A stretch of DNA of 64,000 bases from Sciurus carolinensis (lineage: Eukaryota > Chordata > Mammalia > Rodentia > Sciuridae): positions 137,813,607 to 137,877,606 of the forward strand of contig NC_062218.1 in the NCBI RefSeq assembly GCF_902686445.1, in the 5' to 3' direction. Made by a program: the position numbers and the translations under genes. The notes below the pieces were generated by a model that was not told where the DNA came from, did no database searches, and saw only the letters and a program-made list of their open reading frames with translations. This document shows, in pieces, positions 10,939 through 22,276 of the stretch (position 1 is the first letter of the stretch; every line of letters starts with the position of its first letter).

Positions 10939-10951
10939 CGGGCCTGGGTTG

Positions 10952-10961
10952 GGGGAATCCC
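10952..10961 (+). promoter_or_regulatory. NF-kB site of the IRF1 promoter
   Basis: GGGGAATCCC fits GGGRNWYYCC exactly and sits about 40-50 bp upstream of exon 1. This is the position of the TNF/NF-kB-responsive site known in human and mouse IRF1. Together with the GAS it accounts for TNF plus interferon-gamma synergy. Confidence 0.92.
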
Positions 10962-11000
10962 GCTAAGTGTTTAGATTTCTCCGCGGCGCCGCGGCCTCGG

Positions 11001-11227
11001 CAGAGCGCGCCACTCCTTCGTCGAGGCAGGACGTGCGCCCTAGCCAGCCGAGCCGAGGCCAGCAGGAGCAGTGCCCAGCCAAGGCCAGCCGTGCCCAGTG
11101 GCCCCAAGACTTGGGCATCCTCTGACCCGGGCATCCTCTGCCTTCTGTCGGCTTCGCGCGTCTGCACAGCAGTCCCCGCCTCGTCGGGAACCTCGGGTGC
11201 AGCCGGCGGATCGCTCCTGCTGCAGAG
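11001..11227 (+). other. IRF1: IRF1 exon 1, non-coding 5' UTR
   Basis: The first exon lies inside the CpG island and ends at a strong donor (GCAGAG|gtgagc) at 11227/11228. It joins the acceptor at 12443/12444, five bases before the start codon. The start near 11001 is placed by resemblance to the known human exon 1 beginning and by distance from the promoter kB and GC-box sites. The exact transcription start cannot be read from sequence and may be spread over tens of bases, as is usual in TATA-less CpG promoters. Confidence 0.8.
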
Positions 11228-12443
11228 GTGAGCCCGCCTTCACGGCTCTGGGACCTGCGGCGTCGAACAAAAGGCGCGCGGGACACCAGGAAGTAGGGGC
11301 CAAAAACCCCAGCCCGGAGAGTCGCGGGCGCGCGGCGTCGCCCGGGCCCCAGAGCGGACTCGGGAGGGCGCCGGGGGAGCTGCGAGCGGCAGCGCGGGGA
11401 GGGCGGGCCGCGGCGTGGACCGCCCACTGGCCGAGGTTGCCGGCGCCCGGCCGCTTTCGCAGATCTGCGTGCGCGGAGCTGCCAGGGCCCTCTAGGTGGC
11501 CGGGTGCATTCGTCGCGCGCATCCACACGCCATGCCAGGGAACTCGAGTGTGTCCGCCCGCGGGTAGTAGCCCTGTGTTCCTGGACTCTGGCTTTTGCCT
11601 GTCACAGGTCGGCGCCCTTGCCTCAGGTTTTGAGCTGCCTGTGCTGGTGGCAGGGGCTGACTTGCTGTCCTGAGTGACTGGAGGAAGTCAGAACCTATGG
11701 GGGTCATGGACTACAGGGGTGGTAGGGGCAGGCGCCACAGGTGTTCCTTGGGCCTCTTCTCTTGAGGAGGGGAAACCAGGCCCAAAGGAATTGCGCGTCC
11801 TGGCCTGAGCATTGTGGGCACGGTGGCTGTCAGGTATAGAATGGGTTCTGGGGGCGGGGGTAAGAAGGTGTCCAGGATGCATGGGGACTGAGTACCCGTT
11901 AGAGAAGGTGCACAGCTAATGGAGACAACTCTAATCAGGGCAATTTCTTCTTGGCATCAAGGGGGAGGGGGAGCCACTCCCTTTTTAAAGAATTTAGATT
12001 TTAAAAGAGAAGTTTTGGTTTTAAGATATCTGTGTTTATTAACACCCATTGCCAGAACAGTAATTCTCTTATCTTCTGCAATTTAAAATAAAAAAATGCT
12101 ATTAAAAAAAAAAAGGGGGGGGGGGATATCTGTGTATTTGGTCTCTTTTCCTGCACTTTAAGCCACGAAGCCATCACTTGTATGCCTGCCTCCTTCTGAG
12201 AGGGCTGGGACAGGATGAGAGAAGGGGCAAATGTTTTTGCCCAAACAATTTGGAGAGCAGTTTTATTCCAGTGCAGGCTCCCCTTCCCATGGTTGTTAGG
12301 TCCTGTTACCTGAGGGCAGGAGAGGGTAAAGATCTGGGTGCGAAAGTAGGGGAGGGTAATTAAGTGAACTCCAGTGGGGCAAGGTAGTGACCAGGGACTG
12401 TTCAATAAACTCCAAACAGGAGCCTTCTGTCTTCTCTTTACAG
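11228..12443 (+). other. IRF1: IRF1 intron 1
   Basis: Runs from gtgagc to ttacag. The first 330 bases continue the CpG island. The middle is unique sequence. An A11/G10 homopolymer junction lies at about 12103-12125 and could be a sequencing-error hotspot. No gene or SINE is seen. Confidence 0.85.
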
Positions 12444-12448
12444 CCAAC

Positions 12449-15400
12449 ATGCCCATCACTCGGATGCGCATGAGACCCTGGCTAGAGATGCAGATTAATT
12501 CCAACCAAATTCCCGGGCTGATCTGGATTAATAAAGTGAGTGTAACTCTTTGGGTTTTTCTGCTACTGTTGTAACCCATGTTCTTCAGGGGACCAAAGCT
12601 TCAGATGCAGCTCAAAAAAGGGAAATGATAAGGGGGCAGACAGATGTATTTCCCAGTGGTTCCTGCAGTGGGTGTGCAAGGCCCAGGCCCAGGCCTGGGC
12701 CCTCCTTACCCAAATCCTGTCTTCTCCCCTTCTCAAGGTATGGACAGTACACTCTTTTAAAGGCATTCGAAGTTTCCAGCAGCCAGACTCCCCCAGCCTC
12801 TGTAGAGTTTGAGTTCTTATCTCCCCTCAGGGAGACCCCGACTACACATACAGCATTCTACAGGGTTCTGGTTGGGCAGATAGGAAACAGAGAGGTGGGT
12901 ACTGCTGGGTAGGAAGGTGGCTGGCTCAGCAGAGAATCAAAGAATTACTCTTGTGTCAGTTACTCTGGCCTAAGAAGACTAGCTGCTACTCTCTGGCACG
13001 ATAGACTTTGTAGACTTAGAATCAATAATAGTAGTAATAGCAATGTTAGTATACATAATAGTAATGACTAACAGTTACTGTGTGCCTGGCACCTTGCTAA
13101 GTATGTTACTTCACATGTGTCATTTCATTCTCACAGTAGTGCTATGAAGTATGTCCCAGATAAGGACACTGAGGTGCTGAGAGGTAGATAATAAGATCAC
13201 ACAAAAAGATATTAAAACCAAGCTTTGAGCCTGAACAGTCCGATTCAGAAATCCATACACCTGGCCACCAGTAATTATGACAGTAAGACCTTAATCTTTA
13301 TTTGTCAGTGTCCCCACACATGCTCTGGTTTTTACTCTCAAAAAACTTTTTTTTTTTTTTTTTTTTTTTTGAGGGATGTTTTCTCATTTCAGAGAGAGGA
13401 AACTGTGAGGGGCAGCAAAGAAGTAGAGTGCCAGGGTCCCACAGGTAGTGGTAGCATTCAGATCTGGCCCAGGACTCCCTGTGTAGGAGCTACTTGTCCC
13501 AGGTGTCCTCAGCAGACCCTTCTAATAGAAGATGTACCATTTTTACTTCCATTTTGGTGCTAATCACTCAGAGCTTCCAGACCAGAGCTGTGGGGGAGGG
13601 GGCTCTGTGTGGGTCCCAGCATATCTGTAATGGGCAGAGGGGTGTCTTTGCCCAGCTGTTATGCCACAGCTCATCAGAACCTGGACCCCCTCCTGAGAGA
13701 TCCAGAGTGGCCTGTTGAAGCCAGACTCAGGATGGGTCAACCCAAGACAGATGTCAGGGTGAAAAGGGGAAGTCAGCTTTTTCCCAGAGCTGGGGGGCTG
13801 GGCATACTCAGCCACAAAGCCTGTGGTCTCTGAGCTGACACAACTTCTATGTATGTGTGTGTGTATGTTGTTCAGGAGGAGATGATCTTCCAGATCCCAT
13901 GGAAGCATGCTGCCAAGCATGGCTGGGACATCAACAAGGATGCCTGTTTGTTCCGGAGCTGGGCCATTCACACAGGTGTGACCCTGGGACTGTGGCCCTG
14001 GAGGCAGGGGAAGAAGCAATGGGAGGCACTAATATTCATGCAGAGGCTTTTGATGTTCCTGAGCTCCCTGAAATAGTGTGCAGAATTATTACGGGGAAGG
14101 GGGCAAGAGGCAGACCTGTATTTCTATAGGACAAAATTGATGTTTCAGCAAATTCTCAAAGGGATTTGTAAAGCCAAAATCTTAGAAAGCAATAATAGTA
14201 TTAATATTACTTGAGGGAATTTGTGGCTAGATTAAAGTTCTCTCTGGAAAAAGAAGTCATGAGCCAGGGCACTGAAAGAGATCCAGATCTTCCTTTTTCT
14301 AAGAAAAAAAAAGGTCCTTGGCTCAAGGACCACCTGGTTGATGATTGGTCTCTTTTTATCTTTAAGGGATAGGGCTATTGGCCCAGCTTAGAATAGTCTG
14401 TCTACTTATTAGTAACTGTATTTTGCTGGCCTCTCTATGCCCACTCCTAGTTTGGAAGTATCAGATAAGCCCTAGTCCCTACCCTCTCTCTGGCTGCTGA
14501 TAGCACAAGCAGGAAGATTGGGCACGGTCCAGGACACAGCACATTTTTGGGGGGAGGGGCACTCTAATGCTTCTGTCTGGGCCTTTCACTGAGACCTGCT
14601 GGATGTTTCAGCCAAGCTTGGATCTTTGGGAAGCCCCAGAGTCTAGAGCTTGCAGGATGTCACTAAGGAATACCTGCTGGTTTCACCAGTGTGAAAATCT
14701 GGGGTACTTTTGTCTTCTTCCTCTCAGGCATAGAACAGCTGATGATCTGTTTCACCTTCTTGCTCTCTAGGCCGATACAAAGCTGGGGAAAAGGAACCAG
14801 ATCCTAAGACGTGGAAGGCAAACTTCCGCTGTGCCATGAACTCCTTGCCAGACATAGAGGAGGTGAAGGACCAGAGCAGGAACAAGGGCAGCTCAGCTGT
14901 GCGGGTATACCGGATGCTTCCACCCCTCACCAAGAACCAGAGAAAAGGTAGCCAAGAGCTCTGGGTCTTTGGGAAGCCCTTGGGAGGAAGGGAGGAAGAA
15001 GGCCCGCTGGGCTGGCATTCGTATGCCAAGGTTGACAGCCTGTCTGCCCCACAGAGAGAAAGTCCAAGTCCAGTCGAGACACTAAGAACAAGGCCAAGAG
15101 AAAGGTGAGTGTGGTCCCCAGCAGCAGGGCTTTTGGTCCCTGTGGGTTGGGGTGAGCAGTGGAGAGTGCTACAATGGGCCTAAGCTGCTTTCTCCCTCCA
15201 CAGTCATGTGGGGATTCCAGCCCTGACACCTTCTCTGACGGACTCAGCAGCTCCACTCTGCCTGATGACCACAGCAGCTATACAGCTCAGGGATATGTGG
15301 GGCAGGACCTGGAGATGGAGCAGGTGCTTACTCCAGGTGAGGAGTCAGTGGGGTGGCTTTCATCTTGGGCCCAAGAGGCCTTTTGCTAGCAGAGGGTGGC

Positions 15401-17510
15401 CGTTGGACCAGGCTGCAGGGTGAGGGGTGCCAGGTATCTTGCAAACTAACAAAGCACACTGACCTTTGGTTCCTGTTGCCCCCCAGCACCATCACCGTGT
15501 GTTGTCAGTAGCACTCTCCCCGACTGGCACATCCCAGTGGAAATTGTGCCAGACAGCACCAGTGACCTGTATAACTTCCAGGTGTCACCCATGCCCTCCT
15601 CCTCTGAAGGTTTGTACTGCTAGGGCTTGGTCTGTCTGCTTGACTGTTTGGGTCCTGAGAAGGGCTTTCTGAGGGAGCAAAGACTCTCAGAATGCCACCA
15701 GCCACTGAGCTGGGCATTGTCTACTCCCAACCCCCATGGGCATGAAGCAAGTCCCTGGGATACCAGGAAGGCAATTCAGAGTGGGCTGCAGTGCTGTGGT
15801 GGGCTGAGAGAAGAGGGAAGAGAATAGGGGCTGCGTCCTGATCAAAGGTTACTAGTCTTCTGGCTCCTCTGCAGCCCAATGCCTAAGGGGTGAGGAAGGA
15901 AGTGAAGGGGTGGGAAGAGGCGTGGCTTCATAGTTTAGGAGGCTGAGTCACCAGGCCAGTGTCCTGTTCTGGAATCTCCATGGCAGATGTCTGCTGGGAG
16001 GCCAGTGGTGTGGGGGTGTGTGTGTAGGGGCTGGGGACACTGGTAGGATTGAAACTGCAGCATCAGTGTGGTCTGCTGCCATCCAACTTCTCTGCTCTTC
16101 TCCATCCACAGCTGCAACAGATGAGGATGAGGAAGGGAAATTACCTGAGGACATCATGAAGGTATAGCCGCTTCCTTCCTGGGACTTCTTTTGAAGTGAC
16201 CATTTCTTAGTGAGGGGAGAGAGAACCAGTGAGAGCTTCTAGATCAGAGGGAGGGCAGCTGCTATTGTCACCCGACTATTACACAGTCCCACAAGTGCTA
16301 TGTTCACATGGCGGGGCACCATTGCCCTTCTTGGTTGGTGGGAAATATCATGAGGGCTGGTAGGAGAATTTGTCTCCAATGAGCCATCCTAAAGCAAACT
16401 TCAGGGCCCCAGACAGAGCTGTGAATCAGCCACTATCAGTGCCAGGTCCCTGGCCTGTGTCCTTGGCCCCAACATGCCCAGCCCTGCTAGTTTGGAAATG
16501 CACATCAGGTTTCAATAATCAGCCTTTGGGATCTGTAATACGATGGCTTTAAAAAATTTTTTAAACAAATTATCCTCCTGTTTTTTTTTTTTCCCCCTGC
16601 TTCAGTTTTAAAAGTGAATACAAAACATTTTCAAGGTAGTTTTTCTTTGGTTCTGCCCCATTAGCACAGAAATGGGCACAGTTCCTTTCTCTAGCTTTTT
16701 AGTTTTCTTTTCTTATTATTCTAACTTTGCTTTAAGCCACACTCCCCAATCTGAGAGAAGTGGTAGAGATACTGTCCCAGAGGGTTAGAGTGGCAAGAGT
16801 GGGAAAATGACCCAAGGAGCAGGGCTTGTGTGCGTGTGCTTCCCAGCTCCAGGGCCTTTTCCTGACTGTTGCACACAACATCCATATGAGAATGTGGCAA
16901 TACTCAAGGGTGTGGTCCTGGCTGGGAAGCCTTGGCTTATCAAGGGCAGACCACAGGGTGAACTTCACTGGAGGGCTACTGATGGCTTCTTGCTCTGTCT
17001 CTAGCTCTTGGAGCAGTCTGAATGGCAGCCGACAAGTGTAGATGGGAAGGGGTACCTGCTCAATGAACCTGGGGCCCAGCCCACCTCTGTATATGGAGAC
17101 TTCAGCTGCAAGGAGGAGCCTGAAGTTGACAGCCCTGGGGGTAAGAAGTCCCTGGATCCTGATGGCTCCTTGGAGGAGGGAAACTCCCGTAGTGGGTGGG
17201 GAAGGCTTGGGGGCAGAGCCAGGAGACAGTGAGGTAATCAGCTGCTGTTCCTATCCTCTGAGGTTTACCTAAAGATGGTGGGTGCCTGCTGCTGTGTTGT
17301 GGACAGTGGAAACTGTGGCTTTGGGGAACAGGGATGTGTGAGCATGTCCCCACCCCACCTCATACAACCTTCCTTCATCTTCTAGGAGATATTGGGCTCA
17401 GCCTACACCGTGTCTTCACAGATCTGAAGAACATGGACACCCTCTGGCTGGACAACATGCTGCCCCCAGTCAGGCTGCCCTCCATCCAAGCCATTCCTTG
17501 TGCACCATAG
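12449..17510 (+). CDS. IRF1: Interferon regulatory factor 1, nine coding exons
   Basis: IRF1 is a nuclear transcription factor that binds GAAA-repeat elements (ISRE/IRF-E) and drives interferon-stimulated, MHC class I and growth-suppressing genes. Coding exons: 12449-12535, 13876-13975, 14771-14947, 15055-15104, 15204-15336, 15487-15609, 16112-16161, 17005-17140, 17386-17510. All junctions are GT-AG, and joined they give 326 residues plus TAG, against about 325 in human. Residues 1-113 are the winged-helix DNA-binding domain with the tryptophan cluster W11, W26, W38, W46, W58. The recognition-helix residues R82, C83, N86 and S87 are present. A lysine/arginine-rich nuclear localisation segment lies at about 117-138. 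Next come a Ser/Pro/acidic transactivation region (about 139-250, with the T181-P phosphosite region) and the C-terminal enhancer/degradation segment ending in QAIPCAP. The ATG is the first codon family after the exon 2 acceptor and starts [11 protein letters not shown], diagnostic of IRF1. Compared with human there is one extra residue (G171), and the LXXLL motif reads LDNML. Identification is by recognition of the protein, without a database search. Confidence 0.98.
13020..13240 (-). repeat. MIR, antisense, in IRF1 intron 2
   Basis: Nearly full MIR order is visible: TGTGTGCCTGGCACCTTGCT, then 'attctcacagtagtgctatgaagta', then 'gacactgaggtgctgagaggt'. Confidence 0.65.
13347..13370 (+). repeat. 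Poly(T) tract
   Basis: About 24 T's in IRF1 intron 2. Confidence 0.9.
13976..14770 (+). other. IRF1: IRF1 intron 3
   Basis: Runs from gtgtga (an unusual donor) to ctctag. Unique sequence with no repeat recognised. Confidence 0.75.
15610..16111 (+). other. IRF1: IRF1 intron 7
   Basis: The donor gtttgt is weak and the acceptor is a standard tccacag. Unique sequence with no repeat or gene recognised. Confidence 0.75.
16162..17004 (+). other. IRF1: IRF1 intron 8
   Basis: Runs from gtatag to ctctag. An A/T-rich stretch with a T13 tract lies at about 16540-16620. Otherwise it is unique, and no other gene is seen. Confidence 0.75.
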
Positions 17511-18370
17511 CTGGGCCTTTTAGCCTCCTTTCTCCCCTAGCGAGCAGGACCTGGCATCATGGTAGCTATGGTACTCCTGAACTCCTGTGGGCCCCTCGAC
17601 ATAGCAAAGTGTGACCCCACTGCTAAGCAGGGATGGAACTTCCCTCTTTGGGTCAGTGGACTCTCAGGACCTGGCAGGCCAGGGTCTGGGTTCGTCTTGT
17701 GCTATGAAGCTGGCCCTGCCTCCTGAGAAAATGGGGTTGAGGTTCTGAGATTGGCGTGTCAGGTGGACTTGGACAGGAGTCAGCCTCCAACTTTTCTGTG
17801 TGATCCCAGCTGCCTGGAGAGGGTCTCTCTGTCACTGAGTGGCCCTGCGGGGACCAGATCAGTGACCTCAGAAGAGAATAGTGCCAACCCCAGGGCTGGC
17901 TCTGCACTAACAGACAATTGCACTAAGTGAATCTATTCCCAAAGAACCCCTTCCCAGCTGAGCCCTGGGGACTGTTCCAAAGCCAGTGAAATGTGAAGGA
18001 AAATTGGGGTCCTGCAGGGTGGTGCTCCGTCAGCCTCAGAGGAGCCCTTCCCTGCTCCATACTTCAAGTGAGGGGCTTGGGAAAAGACATGGCACTTTTT
18101 CTTGTGGACCTTGCCACATTCCTGATCAGAGGTGTACACTAACGTTTTCCCCAAGCTCTTGGCCTTCGCATTTATTTATACAGTGCCTTTCCCTGTGCCC
18201 ACCACCCCCTCGGGCCCTGGAAGCTCTCAGCAGGTCCAAGGAGGAAAGTGTGAGCGTCTTGGTATGACTTAAAATTGGAAATGCCATCTAGCCATTAAGT
18301 CATGTGTGATCACATATAGACATGTTTGTAAATATGTATATATTTGTCTTTTTATAAAAAGTCAATTGTT
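17511..18370 (+). other. IRF1: IRF1 3' UTR
   Basis: Begins after the TAG and runs about 860 nt. An AU-rich ATTTATTTATA at 18170-18180 resembles a class of mRNA-destabilising element, as expected for an immediate-early transcript. No AATAAA is seen near the end. The best signal is a TATAAA variant at 18353-18358, followed by a GT-rich stretch at about 18368-18384, so cleavage is placed near 18370. The end is inferred. Confidence 0.7.
18353..18358 (+). terminator. IRF1: Variant poly(A) signal TATAAA of IRF1
   Basis: TATAAA lies about 15 nt before the inferred cleavage point, with a GT-rich downstream element. TATAAA is a recognised but weaker variant of AATAAA. The UTR length fits the family. 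Confidence 0.5.
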
Positions 18371-19104
18371 TATGAGTGATGTGGCCTTTTATTTAGAGAG
18401 AAATTTGTAGTTGGTTTTACTTTTTATGGAAACATTCTGATGAGACAACTCATTGGCACCCTGCTAAGCCTGGGTTTTTTGAGACTGCTGACATGCATCT
18501 ATTGTGCATCCTTTCAGTTATGGTCCTGGAGAAGACAGCAGGCAGGGGGACAGTCATGTCACAGGGAGGTGCATAGTCACTTGCCCATGACTTTTTAGCC
18601 GTAGCTGGGAGTTGATTCTGGGCTCCTGGGGACTGAGGAATGTTGGTTTTTACTTCTTCTAAGGAATGTGCCATAGACTATGTGCCTGCTGAACACCCAA
18701 GTTCTACTACAGAAGTCTAACAATTGCTTTGATATGATCACAGATAATTGGAACAGACAGCAACCCAAGAAAGGTCCCCAAGGTGTGCTGTGATGGACAT
18801 CATTTCCTGTCCAATTAATACAGTGATGGATTCTTTCTGCACCATTCAATACTGTAGGTACTGGCAAGAGCCACATGTGCCAGTTGTGCAGTTTAAATGT
18901 GGCCAGTGACACATTCAGGAATAATTTTAAATTTTATTTAATGAAAATGTAAATAACTACAGGTGGGCAATGGCTACCATATTGGATAGTGCAGGTAGAT
19001 ACTGACTTGGGGGCAGATCTGAGGGAAAGAGGTTTGGGTGGTTGATGGACACTGGGGACAGGGACTTGGCCCTTTGTACCTGTTAGTTCAAGACTATTTT
19101 ATTA
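18371..19104. other. IRF1 3' flank, no gene seen
   Basis: Contains an ancient non-autonomous element at about 18840-19010, recognised by 'aatgtggccagtgac … ggctaccatattgga' (family not assigned). Otherwise unique. Confidence 0.5.
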
Positions 19105-19206
19105 TATATACATATTTTTGTGTGTGTATGCATACTGGGTATTGAACCCAAGGCCTGGCGCACATGCTAGGCAAGCACTCTACCACTGAACCACATCCCC
19201 AGCCCT
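19105..19206 (-). mobile_element. ID-type SINE, antisense
   Basis: Reverse-complement ID body (TGAACCACATCCCCAGCCCT) with a diverged AT-rich tail. Confidence 0.8.
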
Positions 19207-20221
19207 CTAGACTTTTATTATTTTAACAACCAACAATCACTCTATAGGTACTGAATACCAGCCCTGCAGTGTACTGGGACACAGGTCCATACAGAAATGC
19301 ATGAGGAAAACCTTGGCTGGCCTCACATGAAGCATATTTTTTAAAAAAAATTCCATATCTTCCCAGGGTTCTATCTGGGCTAATTACACAGTCGTTATAA
19401 AGGAATATACTTGATCAGAACAGTGTTTTTGAAAACCATAATTAGGGAACCACCAATATATGACCATTCTCCCTTAAGAGTCAGGCCCAAATTGTAATAT
19501 CTGAGGGTGGAAGGTCTGGGTTTTAATCCTCATTCTCCCAGTCTCTGGCCCTGTAGTGTGAATAGCACCCAGCAGTAGATAGGCGGGTGACATCATCAGC
19601 ATCACATAGGGAGTAGGGTCATGGTCGTGATAGCGTTGTTTAGGGATATGATAGGTCTGTGGACACATCTTCCACACTCAGTTCCAGAAATCAATGACTG
19701 GGACCAGGAGTGTGGGCCCTTGGTGGGAAGGGAAGGCTGAGTGAGAAAATGATGAGTAAATGGGAAAATAGGCAAAGTGACACATTCTCTGCCAAGTTCA
19801 GGAAGTACAATTCCCTGATCTCACAGAAGCTGTGAGTGATAGGTGAGCTCTTGCTGGGTGAGTCTGTATGTGGGGGCCTGTCCAGGCACCCACTGTAAGC
19901 TCTGCACATCAGAAGATCCACTTGGGTTTTTCGAGAGTATCCTTACCTGGGGACAGAACGATGAACTAGATAACCTTTTCTAGCTCCTCCAGGGTCCAGT
20001 CTTTACTAAGAAGTACTAGATTGGTCAACCTCATGGCTTCTATCTAGGATTTTCTAGCTGGTAGCATTTAGTTAAGGATGGTGGGTTTTGGGGTTGTGAA
20101 GTCAGCTAAAGTAGACTGTGGAGTGATGGGAGGAAAGAGGCAACCCAGAGCAAATGTCAGGGCCCACTTCTGCCTTGTCTATTCTGTCCTGATCCCTGAT
20201 GGAGAGTGGGCAGTGGGTATT

Positions 20222-20347
20222 TTTTTTAATATTTTTTAGTTGTCAATGGACCTTTATTTTATTTATTTATATGTGGTGCTTAGGATTGAACCCAGTGCCT
20301 CACACATGCTAGGCAAGTACTCTTTCACTGAGTCACAACCCCAGCCG
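20222..20347 (-). mobile_element. ID SINE with 3' extension, antisense
   Basis: Target-site duplication GGGCAGTGGGTATT lies at 20208-20221 and 20348-20361. The tail side shows TTAGTTGTCAATGGACC, the conserved extension also seen in other copies. Confidence 0.92.
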
Positions 20348-21949
20348 GGGCAGTGGGTATTAGGAAGTCCCAGGCAATTGTGGAAATCTTTCAAGTTATA
20401 ACAAGCAAAATTTATCATTTGCACATTATAAAAACATGAATTATGCCCATCAGTCCCCAACCTCCAGAACGAAGATGGAGACCTACTTTCTTCCAACTCT
20501 TGGGACCAATACCTTTGAATGTCCAGCGAAAGATGCCAAACTCTGCAATCCTCATCACAAGACAGGTCCTAGGGCCCAAGCCTGGAGGAGCAGTGTGGGA
20601 TACAGCCAACCACCATGGGTCTTAGACTTTGCCCAGAAGGCAAACGTAAGATCCAACTACTCACCTAACGGTGATGGCTGTTGGCCTAAAATGAATGAAT
20701 GCCTAAAATGGAGCAACATCAGTGTAATTTGAACCAAATCTGGACCTGAAAGTTTAAGATCATTCTAAAAGCTTGCCAATGCTTCTAATGGGTCATTCCT
20801 AAGAGTTGCAGTCTAAGCACTTGTAGTGGAAGCTCTTGGTTGAGGGAGCTGGTGGTCTTTGAAAGGTGTTTTGTTGGGGTTGTGATGACATCATGGCCAT
20901 GAAGGACCACTTTCCAATGGAATGTGTTAGCACTTGGGGCTCGGTCACACCAGCGAAAACTCCCACAATGGGCTAAGTTTACAGATGTTGGAGAGCATTT
21001 CTGATCAGTCTAGGGGTTCTCTTGCTCCAAAGGTGTCACTATAAATGGACTGGTTTATTAATTCAGCACATCTGACAGTGGAAAGAAAACTACAGGCCAA
21101 TATGGTGTATCAGTTTTCTCAGTGCACTGTGTGCAGGATGTTGTGACCACTCTGACTTCAAGGATAAGATCTTTGGACATCTCCAGAGGTAACCTGCCAA
21201 GGACAGAACTGAAATTCTGGGAAAAGCCCTGGGCTTGGTTGGAGGTGGAGTTCTTTTCTCCAGGATACCCTCTGGTTGGTGGACCTGGGTCACACCCAGG
21301 CTGTCATTGTCTGGGACCACTGGGTACAGATCCAAAGATCCACTCTGCCTGTGAGTGGAGCAGGGGCTATGGATTTCTTCCAGGTCACCCTTTTGGAGCA
21401 CACAACAGGATGCTTTTTCTCTGTTAAATGTAATGCCATTTCTTGGGTAGGACTCACCTTCCATACCCTGGATGTGTGAAATTCATAAGAACCCAGCACT
21501 AACCTTTTTCCACTTCTGCCAGCTGTCACAGAGGCAGGAAACCTGGGAAGGAATGGGGAACTCGTACATGCCTGTTCCACGGGTAAAAGTACTTGGCAGG
21601 GTGGAACTTGGCTTTATCAGACACAGCTCACAGTTCCCTTGTGGGGCTAAGTCTAAAGCCTGGCTGAATAACCAGGTAATTTTTTTAGATCCAGGCAGCT
21701 TCAGAGTGACCCATTTCTGCTGCTTCTCTGGGGGTGGACATTGCAAAAGAAAGAAGCCCCAACTTCTGCCAGTTCAGTGGTGAGATAGTTCTACGGAGTC
21801 TATGCTGAGTTAATTTCAGCTGGGGAGATAGTGGAGTCAATGGTGCAAAGACACGGAGACTGAATGAAAAGGGTGGGGCAGACACCCAGACTCCTATTTC
21901 TCACCCAAGGAGATGACTAAAAAGACCTCAAAATCTGGCTTTATAATAA

Positions 21950-22150
21950 TACAGACCTCCAGTGCTCATTTCGTGCCAGGCACTGTGCCACACACCTATA
22001 TGCACCATTGTACTGGCACCCCCACCCCCACTCCTTGCCATATACACATCCTGGTTCACAGACCAGGAAACCAACACTCAACAGGCATAAGGGGCTTGCC
22101 CAAGATGATTCAGCTAATCAGTATGGAGGTTGAATTCCAACCCACATCTG
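21950..22150 (-). repeat. MIR, antisense
   Basis: Phrases 'cgtgccaggcactgtgcc', 'gaccaggaaaccaacactc' and 'ggggcttgcccaagatgattcagct' in MIR order. Confidence 0.65.
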
Positions 22151-22276
22151 TCCATGCTCAGTACCTGGGGTGGTTCCACAATATCAGGCTGCCCGCAGGG
22201 AAGGAAACTGAGGTCTGCAGTGGAAGTTGGGAAAAGTTGGCAAGGGACACTAGTACTCTATGCCAAGAAAATAACT

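Larger units (their letters stand above)
10600..11560. promoter_or_regulatory. IRF1: CpG-island promoter of IRF1
   Basis: About 950 bp that is very GC-rich and dense in CpG, unlike the flanks. It spans the proximal promoter, exon 1 and the start of intron 1. It lacks a TATA box but holds GC boxes (for example GGCGGGGC at 10931), a CCAAT box, a GAS and a kB site. Long open frames on both strands here come from the base composition and are not genes. Confidence 0.9.
12536..13875 (+). other. IRF1: IRF1 intron 2
   Basis: Runs from gtgagt to ttcag. It holds two MIR fragments (about 13020-13240 and 13380-13460, antisense), a poly(T) tract (about 13347-13370) and a 16-bp perfect palindrome at 12686-12701. 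It ends in a short GT-rich stretch just before exon 3. No other coding sequence is supported. Confidence 0.8.

Noticed and set aside
10592..11528. Several 160-200-codon open frames on both strands
   Set aside because: They lie in the IRF1 CpG island, where stop codons are rare because of base composition. Their Arg/Pro/Ala-rich content and overlap with exon 1 argue against coding.
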